Below are positions 47,735 through 60,180 of a stretch of DNA of 64,000 nucleotides, piece by piece. Source of the DNA: Sphagnum compactum (Eukaryota; Bryophyta; Sphagnopsida; Sphagnales). The notes beneath the pieces were generated by a model, which was not told where the DNA came from, ran no database searches, and worked only from the letters and a program-made list of their open reading frames with translations. Positions within the stretch are counted from its first letter, which is position 1, and every line of letters begins with the position of its first letter. The stretch spans positions 8,856,213 through 8,920,212 of the forward strand of contig OZ234493.1 in the NCBI GenBank assembly GCA_965153455.1, written 5' to 3'. Position numbers and translations under genes: made by a program.

Positions 47735-47990
47735 GCGTGCGTTTGTCGAGGTGCCAATTTGAGGGGCTGTGCGTCTATCGAGGTGCCAATTTGAGGGGCC
47801 AATTTCAAAGTACCAATTCGAGGAGACAAAAACCCAGATCTCGTCTGTCCGTCTGTTAATGTCCTGAAACCCAGATCCCGTCTGTCTGTCTGTCGAGGTC
47901 CTGAAACCCAGATCCCGTCTGTCTGTCTGTCGAGGTCCTGAAACCCAGATCCCGTCTGTCCGTCTGTCGAGGTCTTGAAACAGAGATCCC
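47735..47990. repeat. 37-bp tandem repeats (CGTCTGTC..GAGGTCCTGAAACCCAGATCC type)
   Basis: The word AACCCAGATC begins at 47831, 47868, 47905 and 47942, an exact 37-bp period, with units nearly identical. A shorter related pair containing TCGAGGTGCCAATTTGAGG lies just upstream at about 47744 and 47777. The array runs straight into a 244-bp duplication. Confidence 0.92.
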
Positions 47991-48446
47991 AAATTGTAAA
48001 AGTAAAATAACCGCCCAAAAACCTGCCTGGCTCCTCTTTTCCGGGTTTTCGTGAAACTCGGCAGTTCTGTGAGGTTTTTTTGAAATAACCAGAACCGGCA
48101 GCGGTTCTTTGATTCTGAATTTTTTTTCAAATACTCGGAACTTGTGATTCTTTGACTCCGAGTTTTAATTCTTTTAATTGACATTTTACAAATACCTAGA
48201 CATCCGTCTGTCGAGGTCCTGAAACACAGATCCCAAATTGTAAAAGTAAAATAACCGCCCAAAAACCTGTCTGGCTCCTCTTTTCCGGGTTTTCGTGAAA
48301 CCTGGCAGTTCTGTGAGGTTTTTTTGAAATAACCAGAACCGGCAGCGGTTCTTTGATTCTAAATTTTTTTTCAAATACCCGGAACTTGTGATTCTTCGAC
48401 TCCGAGTTTTAATTCTTTTAATTCCTATTTTACAAATACCCAGACG
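47959..48446. repeat. 244-bp tandem duplication, two copies
   Basis: Copies at about 47959-48202 and 48203-48446 are offset by exactly 244 bp with only scattered substitutions. Each begins with CCGTCTGTCGAGGTC, the word that also tiles the 37-bp array, and includes AATAACCGCCC and GAACCGGCAGCGGTTCTTTG. Relatives of these words occur upstream of the phytochrome gene. The high identity suggests a recent duplication. Confidence 0.92.
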
Positions 48447-49650
48447 TGGAGGTTATTCAACATATCAAATACCCGCCCAACACTGCTTATATAGTACATA
48501 GACAGAACAACAACAAGAGTTATTAATTGGTTGAAACAATTAACGGGTACCCACTAGTATATATATAAAGCATTAATCATTGTGTGAATGTAATAAAAAA
48601 AAATTGATTTTTTTTTGTTGGGCACTGTACTTTATCGTAATTGCATCGAGAGCCTGGTGTCGCATTTAATTTGTTGCTATTGTTTAGTGTTTGTTTAATG
48701 TAATTTTGTATGTTTTTAAAACTTTGATATGTTATATTATATTTTAATGAATATGTTTTTGAATAAATGGGCTTCTTATTACACATGTATTTGCAAATGT
48801 AAGTAGAAAGAAAAAGAAAAGCTATAAAATTCGAATTTTTAAAAAAAACCTTGAAAGGCTATGAATTTTAGAATGTGAGACACAATTTGATAGGCTGTTA
48901 TAATTTTCAAGTGTTCATGTTTACAATATCAAGTGCTCAAATCATTTCCTTTCTCCACTTGGCAAATGTGCCACCTGTGACCCATGTGTAAATATTTCAA
49001 TTTATTTCATGTTTACCCACTTATATTTGCATGGTATAAAGATGTTTGATAACATTACGTTCACACGGTGTATAAGATAAATGTTGGGTGATTTTTACTA
49101 CCCTTTCAAACAATTATTGTACACTACCATAGCCTAGGGTTAGTTTCCATATTGACAAAATGAATAGTTATATATTTTCAAAAAATGAATTCATTTAAAA
49201 AAAATTTTGAAATTATTATTATTATTATTTTCATCATTTATTATAATATTGTGATATGAGTAGTGAAATTATTTGGAGTGTAGTCTACGATAATTACGAT
49301 GATTTTTAACATGTCAACTTCAAATTTTCACAAGATTTTGGGGGGAAAAATATAGTGATTTTAAAAGAGAAGAAAAAACATTACATGAAAGAAAGAGGTA
49401 GTTAAGTTTTGTAAAGGCATTCAAATAATGATAATACAATAATAATAATAATAATAATAACACCATTATATCATTACATACATAGGTAGTCCACTTGAAA
49501 CCATAGACTCTAGATAAATTCATAAAACCATGGTATCATGCTCAAAACCCTAAATTTCTTTTTTAGGTTGCCTCTAACCATGGTAAATATCAGGGTCTCT
49601 TGAGTCCAAATTTACCATTTCCTGGGGTTAAATAATGGCCACTAGCCTAC
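48447..49650. other. AT-rich intergenic DNA
   Basis: No supported gene. Contains (TAA)n/(AAT)n at about 49437-49462 and a shorter (ATT)n near 49214-49230. Short frames only. Confidence 0.55.
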
Positions 49651-49679
49651 TAGGTACCACCTACAAGGCCCTTACTTAC

Positions 49680-51227
49680 CCTCACAGCCAGCCAGGCAAA
49701 AGCGCGGAATAGAGATTCTACCGTTACTGTCCCAAAGCGGACGATTACGCAGTTTGCGGAACCGGCTGTTTTCGACGCTGGTGTTCGCCTCTCGCCCTTC
49801 GCGTTAGGTTTTCGTTCGGTTGGGTGCGGTGCGCGCACTCGCCCGCAGGATGTGCGAGGAGGAGAAGGAGGAGCTCCAGCAGCAGCAGCGGCAGCACCTA
49901 TAGACATTTGGAAACGAGAGTTGTTGCGTCGGACGTGGGGTTCCTTTGCTGCCTCGTATATTATTACTCCCTTCATTTGATTCTCTGTTTTTAACTCTCT
50001 GTTCTTCTTTTTTGGGTCACACTCCCAGCGGTGGAAGTTGTCTGTAGTAGTCCCTCTCTTGTCTCAATTCTGTGCTTTAACCCTAGCAAGCGCCGACCGA
50101 AGGTGGTGGTGGTGGTGGTGTATTGCGGAAAGGGTTCTTTTATGCCCTCTTCGTCGCCTATTATTCGGGAGTTTCGTCATTTCCAAGTTCTTATTTTTCG
50201 ACATCCGTTGCCGTGGTGTGTGGAAACCTAGGCCCTTGTGCGGTGGTACCTACCCTCCTCCTTCTACTTCACTTGTCTCAGAGTTTCACTGTAAAGAGTA
50301 GTCATGTGTTGTGAGTTCTGACGCTTGGTGAGTGAATCGAGGGGGCTCCCTTGCTGTTGCCTTTTTTGGGTAGTTCAGTCGCAGTTTTCATTTGGTACAG
50401 GGTTTGTGGCGGAGGAGAGAAAGGGCTCCAGGAACGCAAGAATGGGTGCAGGTTGGAAGCGCTAAAGCAGGTCTCGTGAATGTAACATAGAGTGTGGCAT
50501 GCGGGGGGTTAGAGGTTTTAGTATTGGAGGTTTTAGCAACAGCGCTATAGGAGAATGCCAAGCCTTGGAGCTTAGGTTTCACAAATAGGTTTCCTACATT
50601 TGCGCAACTGTACTTTGTAACCAGTTACAGCCGTCAAGAAGAAGATAACCCTAAAAGGTTTTTCAAACGCCTTGACTTTGTCAGCAGTGGGAACTCACTC
50701 ACTTGTTAGGTGCTCTGCAAGTGGTGTGCCTTCTTGGCTCCATTGTTTGTGGATCCGTGGTGGCACCTTTCAGACAGATTGTGGTGGTGGTGATGCTGTG
50801 ACATTCATATTCCAAAAGCTGGATAATGTTCAGGGTTTGGAGGATTTCTCGGTTTGTGGGTTATTGGGCTCTCCAGGTTCTGGTTTTTTCGTGAATCCAA
50901 AGAATCCTCTTTGAGAATGGTGTTTCAAGATTTTGGGGGTTTGTGTTTCTGAGGTTTCAAGTGGTGCTTTCGTGCACTGAATTCTTTGCAAAGCAAAAGC
51001 TATAAAGTATTGCAAAACGCCAACCAAGCACATACCGTGAGGGGAAGAAAGAAGTTCAGTGGCCAATGCTGGCACAGGTGGTGGACCTCTGATGGAGAAT
51101 CCACCCAGCATTGGCCAAGCATTTGCTGCTATTCTTCTTGCCTTCAATTTGCAGGAGAAAGTGATATCTAGAGTGTGTTCTGAAATCACAATAACTGGCG
51201 GAGGGGGGGAGGAGCTGGAGGGGAAGC
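49680..51227 (+). promoter_or_regulatory. Promoter and long 5' leader of the CCR4 gene, with candidate 5'-UTR intron
   Basis: Composition becomes GC- and CpG-rich at about 49690-49960, in contrast to the AT-rich flank, marking the likely promoter. Downstream a donor TTG|GTGAGT at 50328 and a strong acceptor (TTCTTCTTGCCTTCAATTTG, then CAG, ending 51154) would define an 827-nt 5'-UTR intron. If unspliced, the leader holds an ATG at 51092 whose frame runs to 51316, overlapping the CCR4 start out of frame. Confidence 0.4.
51060..51117 (+). promoter_or_regulatory. Perfect 13-bp inverted repeat (hairpin) in CCR4 leader
   Basis: TGGCCAATGCTGG at 51060-51072 is the exact reverse complement of CCAGCATTGGCCA at 51105-51117. 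The 32-nt loop contains a further GTGG/CCAC pairing (78-81 with 101-104 of 51000). It lies about 110-170 nt before the CCR4 ATG, either in the 5' UTR or in the candidate leader intron. Confidence 0.6.
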
Positions 51228-54200
51228 ATGCTGAGTGTGTTAAGGGTGCACTTACCGTCCGATATTCCTATTGCGGGATGCGAGCTTTTGCCTTATGTGT
51301 TGCTGCGTCGCCCTGATTCCACCATCACCACTGATGATGTCCCTGAGTCCTCTCCCGTTGATGGCTACCATTTGCGCTGCCGATGGTACTACCTTTTTCG
51401 TGTTTCATGCATACCAGTAGTCTGAAATAATCATATCTTCTGTCTTTCTTTCTTGTCTGCCTGTGGATGGAGGGGAATTGTAGTTGGAAATGCACCATGC
51501 TAGTGACTCCTGCAGAATCTGGAAGGTAACATCATGTGTTAAAAGTATAGGAAGTGTATCAAACACAATTTTGGCATGTATTTTCTTGGGAGAGTAAGCT
51601 TTTATGGAATGACTACACCACTGTTGTTCCAGAGTTTTTGGTGGCCTTTTCTTTGCAAAGTTAATTGCTGTCCTATAGTGTATCTCCTCTCATCTTTTTC
51701 ACCAGTTATTAGGTTTTCTCATCTAGGAGCTATCTGAGCTCTTGAATGCTTCCATGTTCTCCTCTGTCTTTTCTTCCTTCTTGCCTTTCTCTTTTAGCTA
51801 AGTTTTTACGGCCTGTACAGTGCTTAAAGTTTGGAACTTTTTTTTCTGACAACTTTTTGGCTTTGTGCAGTAATTGTCAAAAAACATTCTACTATTTCTT
51901 CATTGGGTAGTGATCTGAATGTGCAGGTATCGAATCCAAAGTGATAAGAGGGTGGCAGTTTGCAGTGTGCACCCATCTGAGGCTGCCACACTGCAATGCT
52001 TGGGATGTGTTAAAGGAAAGCTCGCAGTTGCAAAGAGCTATCATTGCTCCCCCAAGTGCTTTGCAGATGCATGGAGACATCACCAAGTCATGCACGCAAG
52101 GGCAGCAAGCTGCCCCCAAGAGAATGGAGCTGAAGAAGATGAGCCACACTTGGGACACTTCAATTCAGGCTCGGTTGGAGGGATAGAAGGGGCTTTGATT
52201 GGTGGTAATGTGCTTAGCAATGGCTCTGTTTTCTCCAGCCCTGCAAGGACCTCGGGATCAATGGATCAAGTGGTGAATGGAGATACTTGGTATGAAGTTG
52301 GGCGGGGCAAGACTTATACACCTACTGCTGACGACGTGGGCCATGTGTTAAAGCTTGAGTGTATGGCTGTGGATTCAAGCACTGGTCTTGGGATTGCTGC
52401 AGCAAGTACAGTTCTAACATCACGAGTCATTCCAGCTCCTTCACCAACACCTCGCCGGTTGATTCCAGTGAACTCCTTGGATGGGCCTGCGGGTTTGGAG
52501 ATGGAGGGTCGCATAGCAGCACCAGGGACCTTTACAGTTCTTTCATACAATGTGCTAGCAGACCTTTATGCCACCAGTGATATGTACAGCTACTGTCCCC
52601 CATGGGCTCTCTCATGGGCATACCGCAGGCAAAATCTATTAAGGGAGATTGTGCAGTATCGAGCAGATATTTTGTGCCTCCAGGAGGTACTTTCATATTC
52701 TTAATCTGTTTGCAGCAGAGTGGATTGGAGTCTTGTGGCATTTTTTCTGCTTCCATCTTTGGGTAAGTTGCTAGAAACATTGGAGACATGCTAGTTTTCA
52801 TTGTAATGGGGCCTTTGGAGCTGCTGAGTGGCAAAACCTATTGTCAAGTGGTTGGTAAGAGGGGTTTAACCCTTTATGAGACTTTAGTAATGTGTGTGTT
52901 TGACCTGGATTTATAGGTGCAAAGTGATCACTTTGAGGAGTTCTTTTCCCCAGAATTGGAAAAGCATGGCTACGCAGCAGTGTACAAGAAAAAAACTGCC
53001 GAGGTCACACCCCTTCTCTTGAACAGAAAATTTACAGAGTTGGTTAGGAGGACCAGTATCTGTCCAGCAAATTCCTGATTGAAATAGCTGCTTCTCTAGT
53101 ACAGGAAAAGTTGAGGATCCTGAGGTCAAAGTTTTCGCATGAAGTGGTACTACTACAGCATAATTCACCAGCAAAGACCTGAGGGTGTTCTGTTTCAGCT
53201 TTATTTGATTGCAATCAACTCAGGGCTATGTCACTGCTTATCCCCAGGCAGCTGACACATGGCTTCATGGGTCAAGGATGCATCTAGAATAGAACCTGGT
53301 ATGTACAATCCAGAGCCCTCTATATGGCTGCTGTTAACTGTTGCTAAGTGTGAAGATTTGTCTGTTTTTTCACAGGTGTATACAGGCACGGTTTATGCAA
53401 TTGACGGCTGTGCTACATTTTACCGTCGTGACCGCTTTTCACTTGTTAAAAAATATGAGGTAAATTGCTGTACATAGTTAGTTTTTAATGGCAACAAATT
53501 GTGGAACACATGGAGGCATGCTTGCTGTTGTATTTTCCTTTGCCCAGATAACAGTCATCTTTGGAGGTGGAAGAAAAATAGAGGCTGTGACTGACAACTG
53601 TCTCATTCTTACTTAACTCTCAGGTCGAGTTCAATAAAGCTGCTCAGTCTTTGTCAGAGGCACTTGTACCCTCTGCAACAAAAAAGGCAGCTCTTAGCCG
53701 CTTGCTCAAGGATAATGTAGCACTTATTGTGGTTCTTGAGGCTCGAGAGTCAGGGAGTACTGTAGATGGACAGTCGGCCTCTGGCAAACGTGGTCAGCTG
53801 CTATGCGTGGTGAGTGGAATGCACTAACTTTTTAGCATTGGGATTGTAGTAGCTATAACTCTTGGCCACCTTGCAGTTGTTGTGGGTTCAATTCACCATT
53901 AGGTCATGCTAGATTTCGCCAATCAGTGCCAACCCAGCTGTCAAGGTGGTCACTGGGTAAACAAGTCATCCAAAGTGTGAAACCTAGCAGCTTTCCTGAG
54001 TCCTTTGGGGAATAATAGGTGACTACGTTGTCTGTCCACTTCAGTAGCTGTAAGTGTAAGATGCTCAGGCATGCTTTGGTCATAAAGATTCACATCATTT
54101 TTTCTGCATCCGCCATATGGACTGGAAACCTCAATATTTGAAAAGTTGCACATTGTCCTCCATTCCTTTCCCAGGAGATGTTCACCTGTCTCCAGTGCAA

Positions 54201-56036
54201 ACTGAACATCATTGCAGAGACCTATTCAAAGAGTGAGTAGCTATGCAAGCTTTCTCAGTAACTCTGAAAACACATGGTGGTCACTGAAGAGTTTGAAGAA
54301 ACTCATAGTCATGAGCATGATTTTGACCATGTTGGTTTTCCTGGCAGGCCAATACACACATTCATGCAAATCCAGAGCTTAAAGATGTCAAGCTCTGGCA
54401 GGTATCTTCACACTGCTCTGACCTCAGATACCTCTTCTTGGGACATTGTTAGCACAGGGCACAAGAGCCTAGCAAAAGTTGGTGTCCATCTGTGAGGGAG
54501 CATTGTATATGACTGACAAATGGATGAAATGGTGTCATTTCAAGATTCATGTGATGGAAGTGTTGTATGGCTTCACCAAATTATTGTGCAGATCCCATAA
54601 AACAGGGTTTTGGCAGCTCCTGCAATCTTGACTCATAAGCTGGCATCTGAAGTTATTTGTCTTGTGATAGCTTTTTGGAAAGTTGGTTAACAGTTCCAAT
54701 TAATTCCTGGTTTGGATTTTTATCCATAGAGCTGGAGGCTTCAGGTTTTCAAGATTTGGGATGTTGGCTTGAAGGATAATAGTTCTTGGCCAAACTTCAT
54801 TCTATTTCAAATTGTTAGGAATCAGGCCAGTATCTGTGGATTTAGTGCACTTCTATTGGATTCAAAATCTGACTTTCTTTGTTCAGGTACATACTTTGTT
54901 GAAGGGACTTGAGAAAATAGCAGCCAGTGCAGACATTCCAATGTTGGTGGCTGGGGACTTCAATTCAGTTCCCACAAGGTCAGTATATATGTATGATTAT
55001 TTGGACCCAATTCTGGAGGTTTTTGATTAGCAACTAGAGAATGACATATCAGACTGAAAGCCCTATAGGCCCAAAACCTGGTCATGGGATGCAAATGAGA
55101 ATGTCACAGATCAAAATGCATGCTCCTGAACCAAGTGATTATTATTGAATTATAATATGATGGGTATTTGTGGCAGTGCCCCACATTCACTGTTGGCAAC
55201 AGGACGGGTTGATGCAGCACATCCAGATTTGGCAACTGATCCATTGGGTATCTTGCGCCCTCCAAGCAAGTTGTGTCACTCACTGCCTTTGGTGTGTATT
55301 CTCCCTCAGAAGCTGCATCCTTAAAGTGACCTGTTGTTACCTCGTTGGTATCTCATGTGATTAGAGTTTGTTCATATTGGCAAGTGAAGGAAAGGCCATG
55401 TCGGACTCTTGCAGGGAGTCATGTCAATTGACAACATGCTGAACCCTTGCAGATGAGTGCTTATTCAGCATTCGGCAGGCTGAATGGAGTGGGCCCAACC
55501 TTGGATAGGCAAAAGCGGCGTATGGACTCAAGCAGTGATGAGCCTTTCTTTACAAACTGCACCCGTGATTTTCTGGGCACTCTTGACTACATCTTTTACA
55601 CTGGTGACTCCTTTTTACCTGTGGTTGACTACTTATTGTATGGTTGCTAGAGATGCTGAATTCTACTATTTGCTTTCATAAAAAAGAAGGATCTATCTTT
55701 TTGAATTGGGAGCATATAGCAGCATCTGTGCAAGATGGTCCTTCCTAAAGGTGTTAGAGATGACCTTGTAATGGTCAATGGGTGGTGTTGATGAAAGCAG
55801 CGGATTCACTGGGTGTGGAGTCACTCCTGGAGCTACTTGATGAGGAGAGCTTACGTAAAGATACTGCATTACCATCTCCAGAATGGTCGTCAGATCATAT
55901 TGCCCTATTGGCTGAGTTTCGCTGTAATCTTCGCCCATTCACTTCAACCCATCTCTCATTTCCTCTACACCTGTCTCTTGTGTGTATGTGGTATCCATTT
56001 CACTTTGATATGCTTTTGCTGCTTTCCAGTCTATGA
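51228..56036 (+). CDS. CCR4: CCR4-type poly(A) deadenylase (carbon catabolite repressor protein 4 homologue), ten exons
   Basis: Catalytic subunit of the CCR4-NOT deadenylase complex, which removes poly(A) tails in the cytoplasm. Exons: 51228-51385, 51927-52686, 52917-53003, 53376-53459, 53634-53819, 54348-54401, 54887-54978, 55177-55291, 55453-55603, 55801-56036; 640 aa, phases consistent. The N-terminus (MLSVLRVHLPSDIPI) matches plant CCR4a/b almost exactly. Residues 65-109 hold a Cys/His-rich MYND-like module (C65, C77, C80, C93, C97, H105, H109) that in plants binds CAF1, replacing the leucine-rich repeat of animal and yeast CCR4. The endonuclease/exonuclease/phosphatase domain follows from about 225, with CLQE (E306), GDFN (D467, N469) and SDH (D594, H595). 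The exon 3 donor (GAG|GTCACA) is weak. After EFR (603) about 37 residues are unlike the family's short basic tail, so the last exon may contain retained intron sequence and the stop is uncertain. Confidence 0.93.
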
Positions 56037-58127
56037 GTATGCAGCTCAGGTAGTCTATTTCAGTCAACATTTTCATAGTTTGGAAGACTTACCTAAAAAG
56101 AAAGGGAATCCTCTCTTCTTTTTTTGCTCTCACCTGTATATGGGCGTTTTGTGTTGATAATGATTTTTAGCTGGAAATGTTATGTATGGATTCAGGGCTT
56201 AGGTTGGACCATGAAAACCAGAGTGGACGAGACCCCTTTCCTAGTCTTCAACGTGAGGGTGGACGTTTACGCACATAATCAAAGGGTCATCCATATTTGT
56301 TGGTGTTTACCATGTGTGGGTGTTGACCCTGACGCTGTATTGAACAAGAACCCCTTATGGGTCCAAGTCTTCAGCACAGGTAGATGCACATGGTCAAAAT
56401 CCTGTTACTAGAATATGAAGGAATTGGTTTGGTACCATTTGTCTGTTGAACCTCTGCTCAAGTGTATGTGTACATTTCACTAGGTAACCTTCAGTTGGGT
56501 GTTATAAATTTGTTTAGAGCAAGTTGCTTGTGATATATGCCAAATAACAGAATACCCAATCTGGTCTGTGTTTTGTTTCCTGCATCTTCAGAGCACATCA
56601 TAAAATGAAGTGGGTCTTGGGTTTCTCTAATATTTGTTACAGTTGCTTGAGAGTATTGGTTGCAAGATTCATGTGCTAAGTAGCTTAAGCATGCTAAGTT
56701 TCATATTTATCTTCTTTCCTAATAGATAACTTGGTCCTCATGCTTGCTTGCTTGGTCTTGAAGCAGTGAATTCGTATCACATCTAGTACTTAATGTGCAG
56801 TCATTTCAGATGACTTCTACCACTTTACAATAATTCTGATTTCTTGAATTGTCTTATTGGGTCGAATGCCTATCCAGTTCTTCTCCCCAGGTTATCCTCA
56901 GTTAAAGGTTTGTAGACAATGCAATATTTCACTGACTTCTCATATTGCGACACAGATTTTATTTGCAGTGGCATAGTAACAAAGCAGGATTTTGCCTTTG
57001 GGATCTATATCTTTCAAGCACTTCTCAATCTTGAGTTTGATTTCAGAGCCCACTTTGTGTTCAAGAGATGATGCTCCTGAAGTTCTGCATGTTGTTTCTG
57101 TGTTATCTTCCTCTTTCCTGAGTCCTGTTCCAGCCAGTCTTGTGATAGAACAAAATATGTCGGTTAAATGTATGGCATTGACCTAGACCTACTTCTGGGA
57201 GCTGATGATGATGTTGGGATGTTATTATTGGAGGCAGCCATTAGATACATGTTGAAATTCACTGAACATGTGTGTGCATGTGTGCATGTCAGTATTATTT
57301 GAGCCACCCCTAAGTTTTTCCTGTGGTTTTTATTGTCAGTCTTCTCTTTTTCCTCTCACTGATATATTGGAAGAGCTGAAATCTCTATAGCCTTATCATT
57401 GGGTGATTTTGTAATTTTAAAGTGGTGAGTTGCAATATTTTATGAAGAAATGTGTTCTACTTGTTCTAAATTTGTGTTCTGTTGTATGGTGAAAGATTTG
57501 GAACACCTCTTTTGTTAACTTGATCTGTAGCTGAGTCATAGATGCATGTCTTTGCAGGTGAGCATATGTTAGTGAGAGAAATTGCCCTAGTTGTTTCATG
57601 ATTTGGAACCCTGCTATGAAAGGTGTTTATGGGCTGCTCCTGAGAAGGGCAGCTGCAACCTCCGATGCAGTTAGTAAGAGTACAGATACGGTTACATATA
57701 CAGCAAGATAAGCTTATCAATGAGCAAATTTGGACTAATGCTCATGTTATCCCCTAAGAGCCAAAGGCCTTTCTACAACCATTTCCCCTTATAGTTCAAG
57801 CTTTGGTTAGTAATACGGCCCAATCTTGTTGCCCGTGAATGAGGTTACAAATCCAATGGTTGGATTCAAAGTCCACATACTCAAAAATCTTTGGTAATAA
57901 TTTCATTCAAAATCCAACAAGGATGATGAGATAGCAAATCTAGATTCAGCTCAAAGAGGATCAGGTAGGGTTTAGGCGTGAGTCTGGATCTGAAGCTTCA
58001 TTGGTGAAAAAAGACTTTTGACATGACACTAAAGCATGCATTCTATTATGGCAATTGTGATGACCAAGTCAGGTATTGATATCAAGAAAGAGCCAAAATG
58101 TGATTCTTCAAGTAAGAGCATATGCAC
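56037..58127 (+). other. 3' flank and possible 3' UTR of CCR4
   Basis: Composition stays transcript-like to about 57700, then turns AT-rich. A frame at 56124-56411 and others show no family similarity. A long 3' UTR, or an alternative terminal exon of CCR4, could lie here. Confidence 0.35.
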
Positions 58128-58281
58128 CCATCTTGGGTATCTAAGCTTGCATCACTATGTTTCACATCCGTTACTATTTGTTTACACATCCCAAGTTCCA
58201 CCCATGTTGGGTATTGAAGCTTGCATCACTATTTCTCACATCCATTACAATTTACTTACACAACATCCCAAGTTCCACTCA
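58128..58281. repeat. ~76-bp tandem duplication, two copies
   Basis: Two adjacent copies (about 58128-58203 and 58204-58281) share TTGGGTAT, AAGCTTGCATCACTAT, TTCACATCC/CTCACATCC and ACATCCCAAGTTCCAC with a few changes. Non-coding; short frames across it translate the repeat. Confidence 0.85.
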
Positions 58282-59265
58282 TAAACTTGAAAGTGGGACT
58301 CTACAAAGTGAGAGATCACTAGGTGGTAGCAAACTGAGTGGACCAATTAAATAATTCAGCCAATCAACAATAGTGAAAGATTATGCCGTGGGGACCAATC
58401 AAGCGATCGAGCCAATCCATAGCAAGATTTAAACTATGTAGTGGCTGCGCAAATATGTTGTACCAAAACCATTTTTTTGAACCAAACTAATAATTTTTTG
58501 ATTGTTCTACATCCCAAACATGCTCTTGCAATGCATGGGTGAAGATGCTCTAAAATAGAAATCAAAATGTGATTTTTGAAATGTGAATATGAAGATATCC
58601 AAAAACGGTAACAACTTCAAAAAGATCCTCCCAATGCAAAACTCTTGAGTTAGCTCACAAATTTCTAGAATTAAAGAATCTCCGATAATGGATCGTATCA
58701 CTACATTAGAGGAACAACATTACAATAATGCAAAAGTTGACTATTCTACTCAACTTTTGTGCTTGTATTTGACACTCTTCCATAGGTGTGGTACAAGTAA
58801 ACCACTTCCTTTAATTGGCCAATCACAAATGATTGACCCAAGTTATGATATTTACATGGTGTCACAATAAAGTGCTTTTCAAAATTCATGTTTATGGGTG
58901 GGGTAGGGGAAAAACACTTATCTCTATGTTGGCTAGTGATACCAACCCAAACCAACCCAAATGAGTGGCATCATCATTAACAATGTTCTTAACTCGCACT
59001 ACCCATCTATGCTTCTCACTACTCTCATTGGTGTAAAATGTGAGCAATTGGGTTCCAACTAGAGGTCTATTGCTCTTATTTATCAAAACCTCACCCAAAT
59101 TCATGTGGAGATTCCCTATTAGTAGACCATCTCAAAACTCACAAGAAAAAGCCCCATGCAACCTCGAGAATCATGTGTCCACAACCATAATGATTTGAAA
59201 TTTCAAAAAACCCCATTTTCGGCATATTAGGTGTTTATGCATAAATGAAATCTTGAGTATTTCCA

Positions 59266-59283
59266 CCCCCCCCCCCCCCCCCC
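59266..59283. repeat. Poly-C tract, 18 nt
   Basis: An uninterrupted run of 18 C residues in AT-rich DNA; length is likely variable. Confidence 0.9.
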
Positions 59284-59569
59284 TCATGTGACTACTTGTT
59301 TGATTTGATTGAAATTTGACCATTTATGATAATCATGTATTAACAAGTGATATTATGCACTAATCATTAACTATGTTGTTCACTAGGCTCAAAATTGTCA
59401 ACCCATTTTGTTTCTCTAATAATTTCAAATTGCTAATGTGAAAATTTAGGTAAGCCCAAACTCCTTGTTAAAACTTTGTATGGGAGATCTTACTATGTTG
59501 CACTCTCATGATTCAAGCTTTCAATAACAAACAAATGGAATGTCAAAAACAAGGATGAATGAAGCTACG

Positions 59570-60180
59570 TGACAAAAAAAATTTAAATGAAAATACAAAT
59601 TTAGGAGATGTTTTTTTAGACATGTTTTCATACAAAAGTGTGTGAGATATCAAATGTCCCTGAGAAACCAAAAATAAATTAAACTAAAAAGTCTACCTGC
59701 ATGGATGTGGGTTTCTCATGGAAATTTGTGAAATTCAAATTTCCAAAAAATATATATAATTAAAAAAAATGTACCTTTGTAGACATTTTTTTCTCACATA
59801 AATCCATGAAATAATGTCCATGAACAAAAATAAATAAATTCAAGGACATCATTTTTTCAATGAAATTTATGAAATATCAAATGTCCATGAGCAAAATAGT
59901 AATAATAACAACAATAATCCACTACTACCTCCATGGATATGATTTTCTAATGGATTCCCGTGAGATATCAAATGTCAACATAAAGAAAGAAAAAAAATGC
60001 CTCCATGCATGGATGTGTTTATCTCATGAAAATTTGTAAGAAATGTCCATGAAATAATAATAATAATAATAATAATAATATTAAAACCACTGCTATTTCA
60101 ATGGATGTGATTTTGTCATAGAAATTTGTGAGATATCAAATCCCCGCAGACAAGTTTTTCTCACAAAAATCTATGACGTT
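59570..60180. repeat. Degenerate ~90-120-bp minisatellite
   Basis: Recurring order of CATGGATGTG, TTTTCTCATGGAAATT, GTGAGATATCAAATG and TCCATGAGCAAAA-like words followed by AAT/ATA runs, in about six diverged copies. A (AAT)n tract lies at 60053-60080. Related words recur near 61080-61130. Confidence 0.65.

Noticed and set aside
47722-48374. Frames of 62-178 codons on the minus strand
   Set aside because: They read through the 37-bp and 244-bp tandem repeats; the repeated peptide reflects DNA repetition.
49650-49976. 108-codon Ala/Pro-rich minus-strand frame
   Set aside because: It sits in the CpG-rich promoter region of CCR4; composition explains the frame and no homology is apparent.
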